A stretch of DNA of 32,348 nucleotides from an uncultured Lachnospiraceae bacterium (GTDB lineage: Bacteria; Bacillota; Clostridia; Lachnospirales; Lachnospiraceae), in NCBI GenBank assembly GCA_910586605.1, contig CAJUJR010000024.1:1-32348 (forward strand). Reading direction: 5' to 3'. The notes beneath the pieces were generated by a model. That model did no database searches and was not told the DNA's origin. It was given only the letters and a program-made list of their open reading frames with translations. The stretch's first letter is position 1; every line of letters begins with the position of its first letter. A program made the translations under genes and the position numbers. Of this stretch, positions 23,093 through 31,976 are shown one piece after another.

Positions 23093-23955
23093 ATTCGTTT
23101 CCCCTTTACTAATAGCAGCATTATTTCATCAACAGAAGCATGGTCGGCCACAATGCCTTTGTATTTCCTTTGTGTGTCTTTTTTATTTGCAACCAGTACA
23201 TCAGTCTGAAAATCACGTGTCCGGTAAGCAAGGATGTCGCCAGGATCTAAAGCAAGAAATTGGCTTTCCTTGCAGCGCAAAACAGCATAGTTATATACCA
23301 AATCATTTTTTGATACAGTCATAAGGAGTTTTCCGTTGTGGATAAAAGTAATATAATCTGCAACTTTTTCTATATCACTTGTGATATTGGAAGATAATAA
23401 AATGGAATGGGTTTCTTCCTGCACGAAACCGAGAAAAACGTCTAACATTTCATCACGCCCAATAGGGTCTAAACCGCTGGTTGCTTCATCTAGAATCAGC
23501 AATTGGGGATGGTGCGCTAAAGCAGCGGCAATCGCCAGTTTCATAGCCATTCCTTTGGAATAGTGTTTGATTTTTTGCTTGGAAGGCAGGTGGAAGTCTT
23601 CTAAATATTTCTGGAATAACGAATTATCCCAGCGCGTGTAAAGTCCTGCCATGACTTCCGCTAATTGTTTCGCAGTCCAAAAACCAGGGAAATTACTGCC
23701 GTCATAGACAATGCCGATTTTTTCCCGTACTTCTGTGTCGGCGTCGGTCATTTCCTTTCCAAATAATTTTACGGTTCCGCTGCTTTTGGTAATTGTATTC
23801 ATAATACAGCCGATTGTCGTGGTCTTTCCAGCGCCGTTTTCCCCGACAAAGCCTAAAATCGCGCCATAAGGCAATGAAAAAGTCACATTTTCCAGATTAA
23901 AATCCGACTTTGGAAATGTTTTGGAAACTTGTTGCAATTCTAAAATATTTTCCAT
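23089..23955 (-). CDS. ABC transporter ATP-binding protein (YtrB-like)
   Basis: The 288-residue ATPase has Walker A GENGAGKTT, a signature region reading HYSKGMAMKL (degenerate LSGGQ: YSKGM), Walker B LLILDEATSGLDP and a SSN rather than S/T-H switch (LLSSNITSDIEK). The degenerate signature and missing switch His are usual for the YtrB-like subgroup. The ATG at 23955 sits nine bases after GGGAGG and one base after the regulator's stop codon; ATG 23964 would abut the ribosome site and is less likely. Confidence 0.9.
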   Translation of the reverse strand: MENILELQQVSKTFPKSDFNLENVTFSLPYGAILGFVGENGAGKTTTIGCIMNTITKSSGTVKLFGKEMTDADTEVREKIGIVYDGSNFPGFWTAKQLAEVMAGLYTRWDNSLFQKYLEDFHLPSKQKIKHYSKGMAMKLAIAAALAHHPQLLILDEATSGLDPIGRDEMLDVFLGFVQEETHSILLSSNITSDIEKVADYITFIHNGKLLMTVSKNDLVYNYAVLRCKESQFLALDPGDILAYRTRDFQTDVLVANKKDTQRKYKGIVADHASVDEIMLLLVKGKRI

Positions 23956-23956
23956 G

Positions 23957-24334
23957 TTATTCATCCTCCCGATAGAATAAAGCTAGCAGTTCAGTTAATT
24001 TTTCCAAGGAAATGCTGCAGGTCCGCCCGATTTCTGCTGCGGCCTGTAAATGTTCCTCTGCAATACGCTGCTGTTCTTCCTGATAAAATTCTTTGTTTTG
24101 TGCGGCCACAAAACTTCCTCTGCCAACAGTGGTTTCGATAAAACCATCTCTTTGCAAATCTTCATAGGCTTTTTGGACAGTAATAACGCTTACATGAATT
24201 GACTTTGCCAACGCGCGCATTGAGGGGATAGCGTCCCCTGCCTGCAGTTCCCCGCTCATTATCATTGCTTTCATCTGTGATGTGATTTGTTCGTAAATCG
24301 GTTTGTTGGCGTTATTGCTGATAATGATTTCCAT
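23957..24334 (-). CDS. GntR-family transcriptional regulator, YtrA type
   Basis: The 125 residues carry an N-terminal winged helix (PIYEQITSQMKAMIMSGEL, then IPSMRALAKS, VSVITVQKAYEDLQ and GRGSFVA) and only a short helical C-terminal part. This is the size and shape of YtrA-subfamily regulators, which lack an effector domain of the usual size. It heads the operon with the ABC genes and probably represses it through the GTAC repeats at 24361-24379 overlapping its promoter. Confidence 0.92.
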   Translation of the reverse strand: MEIIISNNANKPIYEQITSQMKAMIMSGELQAGDAIPSMRALAKSIHVSVITVQKAYEDLQRDGFIETTVGRGSFVAAQNKEFYQEEQQRIAEEHLQAAAEIGRTCSISLEKLTELLALFYREDE

Positions 24335-24360
24335 AAGTCACCACCTTTGCAAATTTAATT

Positions 24361-24407
24361 GTACTTATTGTACAAGTACATTATAACAATCTTTTGCAGA
24401 AAGTCAA
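24361..24407 (-). promoter_or_regulatory. Promoter and probable operator of the ytrA-like operon
   Basis: On the minus strand TTGACT (24402-24407) and TATAAT (24380-24385) are spaced by 16 bases. Directly downstream lie three GTAC blocks (24361-24364, 24370-24373, 24376-24379). The outer two form the dyad GTACTT/AAGTAC, well placed for repression by the GntR protein. Confidence 0.65.
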
Positions 24408-24424
24408 GGGTATCCGAATTATTT

Positions 24425-24453
24425 TTGAATGCGCGTATAAGGTGTGTTAAAAT
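24425..24453 (+). promoter_or_regulatory. Probable promoter of the helical protein gene
   Basis: TTGAAT (24425-24430) and TAAAAT (24448-24453) are spaced by 17 bases, about 80 bases before the gene at 24534. Confidence 0.45.
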
Positions 24454-24533
24454 TTTCAAATATGGTTAGAAAAGCATAATATAACAATGTCAGGGAATGC
24501 TATTTATAAGAAATGAAGATCTGAGGGAGGTAC

Positions 24534-24974
24534 ATGGTTAATATGGAAGAGCATACAATTTCACTGTTAAAGGAATGCAGCTCTGGCTGCAAAATGGCAA
24601 TGCGGACAATCCAGCAGGTACGGGAATATGCAAGGGATGAAAAATTAGAACGTCTCTTAGATGCTTATGAGAAAAAGCACCGAGATTTAGAAAAATCAAC
24701 AATCCAGCTTTTAGAGCACTATAATAAAAAAGATGAAGAACCGGGTAAAATGGCGGAGTTTATGGCAAAAATGGATATTGAGATGAAAATGCTGGTGCAT
24801 GCAGACAGCCATCAAATTGCAAAACTAATGATGGATGGCTGCAATATGGGAATCCAGGCATTAAGTGAGAAAATTAATCAATATGCAGAAGCATCTAAGG
24901 AAAGTTTGGATATTGCGAAAAAAATTGTAAAAGCAGAAGAGGATTTTATGGCAGAGATGAAAGAATTTTTATAA
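24534..24974 (+). CDS. All-helical, ferritin-like-sized protein of unknown function
   Basis: The 146-residue soluble protein is predicted to be almost entirely alpha-helical, with Glu/Lys-rich amphipathic stretches and His/Glu residues spread over about four helices. It recalls ferritin-like or DUF2383-type four-helix bundles, but no complete di-iron ExxH pair set can be assigned by eye. GGGAGG precedes; ATG 24534 is three bases after it and ATG 24543 twelve, so the start is uncertain by three codons. It is monocistronic, followed by non-coding DNA and the oppositely oriented tRNA. Confidence 0.75.
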   Translation: MVNMEEHTISLLKECSSGCKMAMRTIQQVREYARDEKLERLLDAYEKKHRDLEKSTIQLLEHYNKKDEEPGKMAEFMAKMDIEMKMLVHADSHQIAKLMMDGCNMGIQALSEKINQYAEASKESLDIAKKIVKAEEDFMAEMKEFL

Positions 24975-25049
24975 CAGTGGAATGCATCGCATTTTTCTGT
25001 GATTCATTACATTACATGGCAATCTAAATAAGGAACTGTTAAAAAAGAA

Positions 25050-25077
25050 CTCCCAAAGCAAAAAACTGCTTTGGGAG
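25050..25077 (-). terminator. Terminator downstream of tRNA-Pro
   Basis: CTCCCAAAGCA (25050-25060) pairs with TGCTTTGGGAG (25067-25077). On the minus strand a T-run (25041-25046) follows. A second hairpin, CCAAGGTTT with AAACCTTGG (about 25087-25121), lies between it and the tRNA. Confidence 0.8.
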
Positions 25078-25123
25078 CTGCCCCTGCCAAGGTTTGTGTG
25101 CACTCGCTTATAAAACCTTGGAA

Positions 25124-25197
25124 TCGGCGTGACAGGATTCGAACCTGCGGCCTCATCGTCCCGAACGATGCGCTCTACCAAACTGAGCCACACGCCG
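25124..25197 (-). tRNA. tRNA-Pro (anticodon CGG)
   Basis: The minus strand gives a full cloverleaf. The acceptor stem CGGCGTG pairs with CACGCCG, the D arm contains GGCTCAGTTTGGTAGAGC, and the anticodon stem CATCG/CGATG has loop TTCGGGA, giving anticodon CGG. The T arm is GCAGGTTCGAATCCTGT and the discriminator base is A. The CCA end is not encoded (genomic TTC follows). Confidence 0.95.
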
Positions 25198-25307
25198 AAC
25201 TACAGTCATATACTATCATGATTTGGCAGAAATTTCAATAGTTTTTTTATACTACATAATACAGAAAATATGCAGAAAAAATTTTTTATTTATTTCTATC
25301 CTGATAC

Positions 25308-25327
25308 GATTGACCGCGACTAGTAAC
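25308..25327 (+). repeat. Recurrent 20-bp intergenic motif, copy 2
   Basis: GATTGACCGCGACTAGTAAC lies 87 bases before the alpha-galactosidase gene and just upstream of an extended -10. The preceding bases TAC are also shared with copy 1. Confidence 0.6.
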
Positions 25328-25335
25328 GAGAACTG

Positions 25336-25344
25336 TGTTATAAT
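25336..25344 (+). promoter_or_regulatory. Extended -10 promoter of the alpha-galactosidase gene
   Basis: TGTTATAAT is a perfect extended -10 (TGnTATAAT). The region expected to hold a -35 falls inside the recurrent motif and is a poor match, so the motif may be bound by an activator. Confidence 0.5.
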
Positions 25345-25414
25345 GGGTTAGGGGGCATAGATTTTGGGGCAGTTACTATATATATAATGTTTGATAGGAG
25401 AAATGAGGTAAACT

Positions 25415-26701
25415 ATGGATAAAAACAAATTTGCACTTACGCCGCCGATGGGCTGGAACAGTTATGATTATTATGACACCTCTGTAAATGAAGAGCAGGT
25501 AAAGGCGAATGCCATATATATGGCAGAAAATTTAAAGGAATTTGGATGGGAATATATTGTTATTGATATTGAATGGTACGGGTATGATACGGGAAGCCAG
25601 AGAGAAAAATACCAGTATATTCCATTTTGGAAGGTAGAGATGGATGAATACTCCAGACTGCTTCCTTGTGTACAGAAATTCCCATCTGCAAAGGATGGAA
25701 AAGGGTTTCAGCCATTGGCTGAATTTGTCCACAACCTGGGGTTAAAATTTGGGATACATATTATGCGTGGCATTCCAAGGAATGCTGCACATGCGCACAC
25801 AAAGATTTTAGGGACAGATAAGACGGCAAACGAGATTGCAGACCCATCGAATATCTGCGATTGGAATCCTGATATGTATGGTATCAGGCCTGATGTTGAA
25901 GGGGCGCAGGAATATTATGATTCTATTTTTAAGCTGTATGCTGAGTGGGGCGTTGATTTTGTAAAATGTGATGATATCTGCAGGATGGATATGCCTACTG
26001 CAAAGAAGGAAATAGAGATGCTTTACCAGGCTATCCAGAAGTGTGGGCGGCCAATTGTCCTGAGCCTTTCACCGGGGCCAGCGCGCATTGAGGAAGCATG
26101 GCACTATGAGACATATGCCAATATGTGGAGGATTACAGATGACTTTTGGGATAAATGGGACTTACTCTTGCCGATGTTTGAACGTTGTGAGTTATGGCAG
26201 TCCCATGTTCAGGAAGGATGTTTCCCTGATTGCGACATGCTGACGCTTGGCCGCCTTGGAAAAGGCTTTGGGAGTGAATGGCAGTGTAATTTTACAAAGG
26301 AAGAACAGGTTACGATGCTGACGCTTTGGTGTATCTTCCGTTCCCCATTAATGATAGGAACCGACTTGACCATTTTGGATGAATGGACGAAAAAACTGCT
26401 GACAAACCAGGAGGTATTAGGGCTTCTTTCCCATTCTGCTGGTGCAAGACAGATAAAACGGGATGAAAAGAGCGTTGTATGGTGTTCTAAAGATACAGAC
26501 GAAAATGCAGGTTATCTTGCAGTATTTAACCTGGAAGACAAGGAAGCAGCAGTATCTGTCCCTTGGGAAGCAGTAAGCCAGTATGGGATTTGCAGGAAGG
26601 ATGGGAAAGAATTGTGGAGCGGTGAAACAGCAGCGCTTCAGAATATGGATTCTGTTACAGTTCCTGCACATGGCGCAAAGCTGTTTAAAATAGTTATGTA
26701 G
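25415..26701 (+). CDS. GH27 alpha-galactosidase, intracellular
   Basis: The 428-residue enzyme starts with PPMGWNSYDYY (10-20), the hallmark of glycoside hydrolase family 27. Predicted catalytic residues are nucleophile D186 in DFVKCDD and acid/base D243 in MWRITDDFW. FRSPLMIGTDL is a conserved barrel segment, and a beta-sandwich end (about 350-428) follows. No signal peptide is present, so it should act on imported alpha-galactosides such as melibiose-type sugars. Family members may also act on other alpha-linked substrates (alpha-N-acetylgalactosamine, isomalto-sugars). The KCDD and DDFW variants differ slightly from typical KYDN and GDI motifs, so specificity is open. It stands alone, without transporter or regulator genes. 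Confidence 0.9.
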   Translation: MDKNKFALTPPMGWNSYDYYDTSVNEEQVKANAIYMAENLKEFGWEYIVIDIEWYGYDTGSQREKYQYIPFWKVEMDEYSRLLPCVQKFPSAKDGKGFQPLAEFVHNLGLKFGIHIMRGIPRNAAHAHTKILGTDKTANEIADPSNICDWNPDMYGIRPDVEGAQEYYDSIFKLYAEWGVDFVKCDDICRMDMPTAKKEIEMLYQAIQKCGRPIVLSLSPGPARIEEAWHYETYANMWRITDDFWDKWDLLLPMFERCELWQSHVQEGCFPDCDMLTLGRLGKGFGSEWQCNFTKEEQVTMLTLWCIFRSPLMIGTDLTILDEWTKKLLTNQEVLGLLSHSAGARQIKRDEKSVVWCSKDTDENAGYLAVFNLEDKEAAVSVPWEAVSQYGICRKDGKELWSGETAALQNMDSVTVPAHGAKLFKIVM

Positions 26702-26770
26702 CAGTAAGTGGTTGTGTTATTGGCTTTAAAAATTTTATGTGCAAGTAAAACAATTTTGGCCTTTTACAGA

Positions 26771-26790
26771 GATTGACCGTAAATAGTAAC
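26771..26790 (+). repeat. Recurrent 20-bp intergenic motif, copy 3
   Basis: GATTGACCGTAAATAGTAAC lies between the alpha-galactosidase gene and the chemoreceptor pseudogene, upstream of a promoter-like pair at 26830-26858. Confidence 0.6.
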
Positions 26791-26829
26791 TGTTATGCAT
26801 TATAAATGTCATATTATGTTTAACATTTA

Positions 26830-26858
26830 TTGCATTTTTTACAATATTATTGTATAAT
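26830..26858 (+). promoter_or_regulatory. Probable promoter of the chemoreceptor gene
   Basis: TTGCAT (26830-26835) and TATAAT (26853-26858) are spaced by 17 bases, about 47 bases before the likely start. Confidence 0.55.
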
Positions 26859-26905
26859 AACTCCAGTATTTTGTACAAAAAGAAGAATATTGGGGGATTA
26901 TGCTT

Positions 26906-28365
26906 ATGGAATTAAATATTTTAAAAAATGAAGAAAAACGGGTAAATCTTATTATGTTCTAGTTTTTGGTCGCAATACCAATTATTGCTACGGTGTATGT
27001 TATGATATTTAACAATGGGGCGCCAAAAGATACAATTGCACTTATTATTTCAGCGGCAGGGGTGCTCATTAAGCTGTTTGAAAGAAAGCTTGGGCAATAT
27101 GCGAAGTATTTTTATATAGCGGCATTGCCATTATTGGGTTCTATTATACTATCGCTTAGCACCCCTGCCGTTTTTGGGGCAATGGCAGAGGCGTATTTCC
27201 TGGTTTTGTTTTTGGCAATCCCATATTATGACTTATCCGTGATAAAAGTGTGTGTTGCTATGACAATAATACCAAATGTAGTTGCGATGATTATTGTGCC
27301 AAAACAGTTTTTGGCGATGTACACGCTTTCTATCTGGGTATTTGTCTGGATGGTATATGCTGTGGCAGTTGTTGTTGCAGGAATGATTGTGCTTAGGGCG
27401 CGTTCCCTGTTCTTAGAAGTAGAGAATAAAGAAAAAGAATCAGAAGGGATGATTGGAAGTATCCGTGGGGCATTCGAGGCAGTCCAGCGTTCTTCGGAAA
27501 GAATTTATAGTTCTCTACATAATTTTGAAGAGGGTTCTGCAGAGATTGCAGCGTCTACGGAAGAAATTTCAGGCAATGCCAATGCACAGATTGGGGAAGT
27601 CGAAGAAAGCATTGGGATTTTTGGGACTTGAATGACAGGATTGTGCAGTCAGAAAGCCATGTGAACAATACAATTGACAGCATGGAAATATTGAAAAATA
27701 AAAATAATGATGGGCTGGCTGCGATTGCAGATTTGTCACAGAAGTTCGATGAAAATATTAAATCAACGCAGGAGGTTTCAGAAGGGGTGCTGGCACTTTC
27801 CCAGAAATCTGCCCATATTGGGGAGATTGTTGACAGCATCCACCAAATTGCACAGCAGACAAACCTTCTCGCATTAAATGCAGCAATTGAGGCGGCAAGG
27901 GCTGGGGAGGCAGGAAAAGGGTTTGCAGTTGTTGCAGATGAGATTAATAAGCTTTCAGGAGAATCCGCAGATGCAACGCAGAAGATTGATGCCATCCTAA
28001 AGGATATTCTCAACACAGTGGAACATACAAGCACTGTGATTGAACGGAACAATGTAATTGTAAAAGAGTCAAATGAGCAGTTAGAAGAGACAGTGCATAT
28101 TTTCCGTGACATGTCAGAAGCGTCAGAAGAAGTAGTGAAGGTATCAACTGTACTTGAAGATGAATTGGAGCATATCCTATCCATTAAAGAAGACTTGCTG
28201 GGATTTATCCGGAAAATTAAGGAAATGTCAGAGATTTCAATGAATTCGGCAGTTGGGATTAGCGCTTCTTCTGAAGAACAGGCAAACTCTGTTGAAGAGG
28301 TGGTAAAGGCAATGGAGAATGTAAAACAGGAGATGCAGCAATTAAGCACATTATTATTAGATTAA
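26906..28365 (+). pseudogene. Methyl-accepting chemotaxis protein gene with a stop codon and a frameshift
   Basis: ATG at 26906 (or 26900) follows TTGGGGGA and opens a reading frame interrupted by TAG at 26960-26962 (codon 19). The frame then runs through about six membrane helices to GIFGT and a stop at 27630. Near 27616-27625 (T5G3) one base is missing: with it, the text continues GIFG-DLNDRIVQ into the second part, which is open to 28365. That part has the receptor hairpin tip IAQQTNLLALNAAIEAARAG and flanking coiled coil, a complete signalling domain. Two independent lesions argue for a true pseudogene, though each could be reread or be an error. No ligand domain outside the membrane is seen. 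Confidence 0.85.
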
Positions 28366-28420
28366 AATAAAATAATATAAAACCCATTTGGGTGTGGATT
28401 TTTCAAGAGGAATCTTTTTT

Positions 28421-28459
28421 CGCCACACAATTGCAGAGATGCAGTTGTGTGGCGTTTTT
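28421..28459 (+). terminator. Terminator after the chemoreceptor pseudogene
   Basis: CGCCACACAA (28421-28430) pairs with TTGTGTGGCG (28445-28454), and TGC/GCA extends the stem around a short loop. Five T residues follow. Confidence 0.8.
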
Positions 28460-28510
28460 CTCGTGAAAAATCCGCTGTAGATATAAAGGAACGATACAGG
28501 AGGGAAACAG

Positions 28511-29851
28511 ATGGATCAGACATTTATGAAAGAGAGAAAGATATTGCCATTGGTGTTGTCTATGTCTCTGCCTATGGTAATATCAATGGCAGTTAATTCG
28601 TTATATAATATTGTTGACAGCTATTTTGTGGCAAAACTAAGCGAGAAAGCAATGACAGCCTTGGCGCTTGTATATCCGATACAGAATCTGATGAATGCGA
28701 TTGCAATCGGGTTTGGGATTGGGATTAATGCAAATGTTTCTTATTATCTGGGCGCAGGCAATAAGGAAAAAGCAAATAATTCTGCCACACAAGGGATAGT
28801 TTTAAGTTTTGTGCATGGGGTAATCCTGACAATCGGGTGTATTGCGATTATGCCGGTATTTTTAGGGGCATTTTCATCAGATCAGGAAGTTGTAGGTTTG
28901 GCGTGTATTTATTCTAACCGTGCATTTATGTTTTCAGTAATTTCAGCGCTTGCTATTTCATTTGAGAAAATTTTCCAGTCTACGGGAAATATGAAAGTAT
29001 CTATGTTTAGCATGATGTGTGGCTTTATTACTAATATTATTTTAGACCCATTAATGATATTTGGGATTGGGATTTTCCCGGCTATGGGCATGGCGGGGGC
29101 AGCCTATGCAACAGGTGCAGGGCAGGGTATTACACTTCTTATTTATCTGCTGTTTTATTTTTTTAAACCAATTCCGGTAAAGATAAAAAGAAAATATCTG
29201 TATTTTGATAGGGAAGTGTTTCTGAGGCTGTATTCTGTTGGAATCCCTGCTACATTAAATATGGCGCTTCCGTCGCTTTTGGTTTCTTCCCTAAATGGGA
29301 TATTGGCAGGTTTTTCGGAAAAATATGTGCTGGTGCTGGGCGTGTACTATAAATTGCAGACATTTATTTATCTGACAGCAAATGGGATTATCCAGGGAAT
29401 ACGCCCTTTAGTGGGATATAATTATGGGGCTGGTGAATATGGGCGCGTAAAGGAAATTTATAAGGCGACACTTAAATTAACAATGGCGGTTATGCTGGCA
29501 GGGACAATTTTATCATGGGGCATCCCAGATATACTGATTGGCTTGTTTACAGAAAATGCGGAAACGGTTGGCGTTGGGGTGGAAGCATTGCACAGAATCA
29601 GCCTGGGGTTTGTAGTTTCCGCAGTTTCCGTTTCTTGCTCTGGGGCTTTAGAAGGGCTTGGGAAGGGGCTTCCTTCCCTGTATATTTCCCTGGCAAGGTA
29701 TGTAGTAATTATGATACCGGCAGCATTTTTGCTGAGCCAGGGGGCAGGTGCAAATGGCGTATGGTTAGCATTTTGCCTGACAGAGTTTTTGACGGCGGCG
29801 TTTGCTTACTGGATTTTTAAAAAGCAGTTTAAAATTTCGCAAATATCATAA
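28511..29851 (+). CDS. MATE-family multidrug/sodium antiporter-type efflux protein
   Basis: The 446 residues contain about twelve membrane helices in two similar halves. The N-terminal half has LPMVISMAVNSLYNIVDSYF and GFGIGINANVSYYLGAG, and the C-terminal half has GIIQGIRPLVGYNYGAG. These are the paired signatures of MATE transporters, closest in style to MepA/DinF-like Firmicutes members. The ribosome site is AGGAGGGAAACAG. Substrate unknown. Its 3' end overlaps the convergent kinase gene by 23 bases, with no terminator between. Confidence 0.93.
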   Translation: MDQTFMKERKILPLVLSMSLPMVISMAVNSLYNIVDSYFVAKLSEKAMTALALVYPIQNLMNAIAIGFGIGINANVSYYLGAGNKEKANNSATQGIVLSFVHGVILTIGCIAIMPVFLGAFSSDQEVVGLACIYSNRAFMFSVISALAISFEKIFQSTGNMKVSMFSMMCGFITNIILDPLMIFGIGIFPAMGMAGAAYATGAGQGITLLIYLLFYFFKPIPVKIKRKYLYFDREVFLRLYSVGIPATLNMALPSLLVSSLNGILAGFSEKYVLVLGVYYKLQTFIYLTANGIIQGIRPLVGYNYGAGEYGRVKEIYKATLKLTMAVMLAGTILSWGIPDILIGLFTENAETVGVGVEALHRISLGFVVSAVSVSCSGALEGLGKGLPSLYISLARYVVIMIPAAFLLSQGAGANGVWLAFCLTEFLTAAFAYWIFKKQFKISQIS

Positions 29852-31118
29852 TGTGGAAGATTCCATCGTCAAGGTAACAGCCGATGTTGCCATTTATTTT
29901 CTCGGAAAATGCCAAAATGCTTTGCATCCCGAGCCCATGATTTCCGAGCTTTTTGCTTTTTGGAAGTCCTGTAAGGGAATCAAGCTGGATTTTATCTTCA
30001 TATTCATTTTTGGTCTGGATAAGAAGATGCTCCTTAAGGCAATGGATTTTTACGTCGATATACCTTTTGGGTTTATTGAAAGGCTTTACACAATTAATGG
30101 CATTTTCAAACAGGTTTGCAATTACAAGCGTAAGTTCATAATCGTCTACGGGAATTATTTTTGGCACAATTACGTCAAGATGGACTTCAATGTCAAAAGA
30201 GCGGGCTTTGTCCATCATATTGGTAAGGATAGTGTTGACAATTAAGTTGTTACAGTATTTTATTACTTTATTTTCATTTGTTACATCATTAATATGCTGG
30301 ATTACCCTGCGGATTTCAGAGTATTTTTCCTGATCCAGCAGGGAATCAATTATGTTAAAATAATGCCGCATATCATGGTGCAGTATTTTCAGGTTTTTTT
30401 CTGCCCGTTCTACTTGAAGCTGCTGGTTTTCTAAGCCTATGATATACGATTCTAAAAACATGTTTTCCCAATGGATGGCATTTCTTTTTAATTCACTTTC
30501 CAGGTAATGGAGCGCAACAATATAGGAAATAAACATTGTCACAATAAAGAATATTGTCCCGGGAATATTTGACGGGTTATCATAAAGCGTATATGGGAAA
30601 AATGCAATAAAAGAAAAACTGATATAAAAAAATACCGGGATTAGGCAAAGCTCCCACCAGTTTTTCAGGTTCTTTTTCTCTTGGAAATTTAAGCATATTT
30701 TGCGGATTTTAGAAGAGAGCAGGATCAGGATGGTAAGGTGTATCGCAAAACTTCCTGTTAATGCCAAAATGTCATTTTTAGTATAAATTTGCAGGATAGA
30801 GGCAAAAATGCTTCCTGCAATTACATAATTTGATGCACTTAGCCCGATAAATAAAACCTGGCTGTTCCTTTTTTTGGATATAAATATAACGGTATACTGT
30901 GTTAGGATTATTTGTAGGACGGTTATAACAAAGTAACAAATCTTGCTTTCAGGAAAGAGGTTTAATTTTATACAATCTGTTATGCACAAGGTAAAAAATG
31001 AAAAAAAGCATAGGAATCCTGTCGTTACTTTGGAATAACGTGGCACAATAAATATATATATAAAAAGAAATAAAAATATATGGCTTATCATATAGTAAAT
31101 ATTTGTAAAATAAATCAT
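29829..31118 (-). CDS. AgrC-like GHKL sensor kinase
   Basis: The 429-residue kinase has six or seven membrane helices in the first 205 residues, then a coiled linker (206-242). The HHDMRHYFN box (247-255; H248 the likely phospho-acceptor) and an HPK10-type ATPase follow, with N box NLFENAIN (335-342) and G box NHGLGM (393-398). This architecture belongs to AgrC/ComD/VirS-type peptide-pheromone sensors. It lies 40 bases after the LytTR regulator gene, which is the usual pairing. No agrB/agrD-like pheromone genes are visible in the window, so the signal is unknown. Confidence 0.92.
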   Translation of the reverse strand: MIYFTNIYYMISHIFLFLFIYIFIVPRYSKVTTGFLCFFSFFTLCITDCIKLNLFPESKICYFVITVLQIILTQYTVIFISKKRNSQVLFIGLSASNYVIAGSIFASILQIYTKNDILALTGSFAIHLTILILLSSKIRKICLNFQEKKNLKNWWELCLIPVFFYISFSFIAFFPYTLYDNPSNIPGTIFFIVTMFISYIVALHYLESELKRNAIHWENMFLESYIIGLENQQLQVERAEKNLKILHHDMRHYFNIIDSLLDQEKYSEIRRVIQHINDVTNENKVIKYCNNLIVNTILTNMMDKARSFDIEVHLDVIVPKIIPVDDYELTLVIANLFENAINCVKPFNKPKRYIDVKIHCLKEHLLIQTKNEYEDKIQLDSLTGLPKSKKLGNHGLGMQSILAFSEKINGNIGCYLDDGIFHIMIFAKF

Positions 31119-31158
31119 TTTATCTCCTTAGGAACTTGTTCCGCTGATTTCCAGTCTC

Positions 31159-31893
31159 TTACCTGTACTGTTCAGAAACAAATAGAAGGTATTCTTTTTT
31201 CACATCCAGCGAACTTTTCCTGCTGACAGGGATGTTCATGCCGCTGTCCATTGTTACATCGTTTCGCGTAAGTTTTTTTATGTATTTCAGGTTAACCAGA
31301 AAGGATTTATGGACGCGTATAAAATTCCTGTTTTGGATTAAGTCTTTGATTTCTTCGTCAAAAGATTTCCGTATAAAAATGCTTGTAATGGTTTCTCCAT
31401 CTACAAGATGGACGTTCAATTTCCTAGAGCAATTTTCAATATATTCTATTTTGGAATATGGTACAGATAACAGCCCTTCTTTGGTTTTTACCAGATATAC
31501 GGATTCTTCTTTTATATTTAAGTAAGACAGGGCAGAATCTATTGCTTCAAAAAAACTACTTTTTAAAACGGGTTTCAGTAAATATCTTATTGCATGGATA
31601 TCATAGGCATCTAGGGCGAAGCCATCTGATGTAGTAACATAAATTATAATGCTTTTTGTATTTGTTTTCCGGATTTGGGCGCCCAAATCAATTCCGGTAA
31701 TTTTAGACATAACAATGTCCAAGATATAAATGTCAGCGGGTTCTTCATTTTGAATTTTATCAAATAAGACAGAAGCATCTGAAAATTTTTCTATTTCAAA
31801 AGGAATACCGGGACAATATGTATTGTATTCTATTAGCAATTTTTCTAATTTTGTCAGGTCTTCTTTATTGTCATCACATATTATAACTTGCAT
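31159..31893 (-). CDS. LytTR-family response regulator
   Basis: The 244-residue regulator has an N-terminal receiver domain (IICDDNKEDL with the acidic pair, phospho-acceptor D59 in DIYILDIVM, K in LLKPVL). The LytTR DNA-binding domain follows (about 137-240: VPYSKIEYIEN, then FIRVHKSFLVNLKYIKKL). It is first in an operon with the kinase at 29829. GGAGG precedes the ATG by about 11 bases. Such pairs in clostridia often control virulence, bacteriocin or quorum genes; the target here is unknown. Confidence 0.93.
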   Translation of the reverse strand: MQVIICDDNKEDLTKLEKLLIEYNTYCPGIPFEIEKFSDASVLFDKIQNEEPADIYILDIVMSKITGIDLGAQIRKTNTKSIIIYVTTSDGFALDAYDIHAIRYLLKPVLKSSFFEAIDSALSYLNIKEESVYLVKTKEGLLSVPYSKIEYIENCSRKLNVHLVDGETITSIFIRKSFDEEIKDLIQNRNFIRVHKSFLVNLKYIKKLTRNDVTMDSGMNIPVSRKSSLDVKKEYLLFVSEQYR

Positions 31894-31947
31894 TTACGTC
31901 ATTACCTCCGGGTTAAACCACTTCTGAGTGTAGAATTAAGCATAAAT

Positions 31948-31976
31948 ATTATACAACATTTTAAATAAATTTTAAA
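31948..31976 (-). promoter_or_regulatory. Probable promoter of the LytTR regulator operon
   Basis: On the minus strand TTTAAA (31971-31976) and TATAAT (31948-31953) are spaced by 17 bases, about 55 bases before the start codon. The -35 is weak, which fits an activated promoter. Confidence 0.45.

Noticed and set aside
25310..25344. TTGACC inside the recurrent motif as a -35 box for TATAAT at 25339
   Set aside because: The spacing is 23 bases here, about 22 in copy 3 and 14 in copy 1, so it does not work as a normal -35; the extended -10 is the better explanation.
27555..28349. 264-codon minus-strand ORF across the chemoreceptor signalling domain
   Set aside because: It is the Ser/Phe-rich shadow of the receptor coding strand, with no ribosome site.
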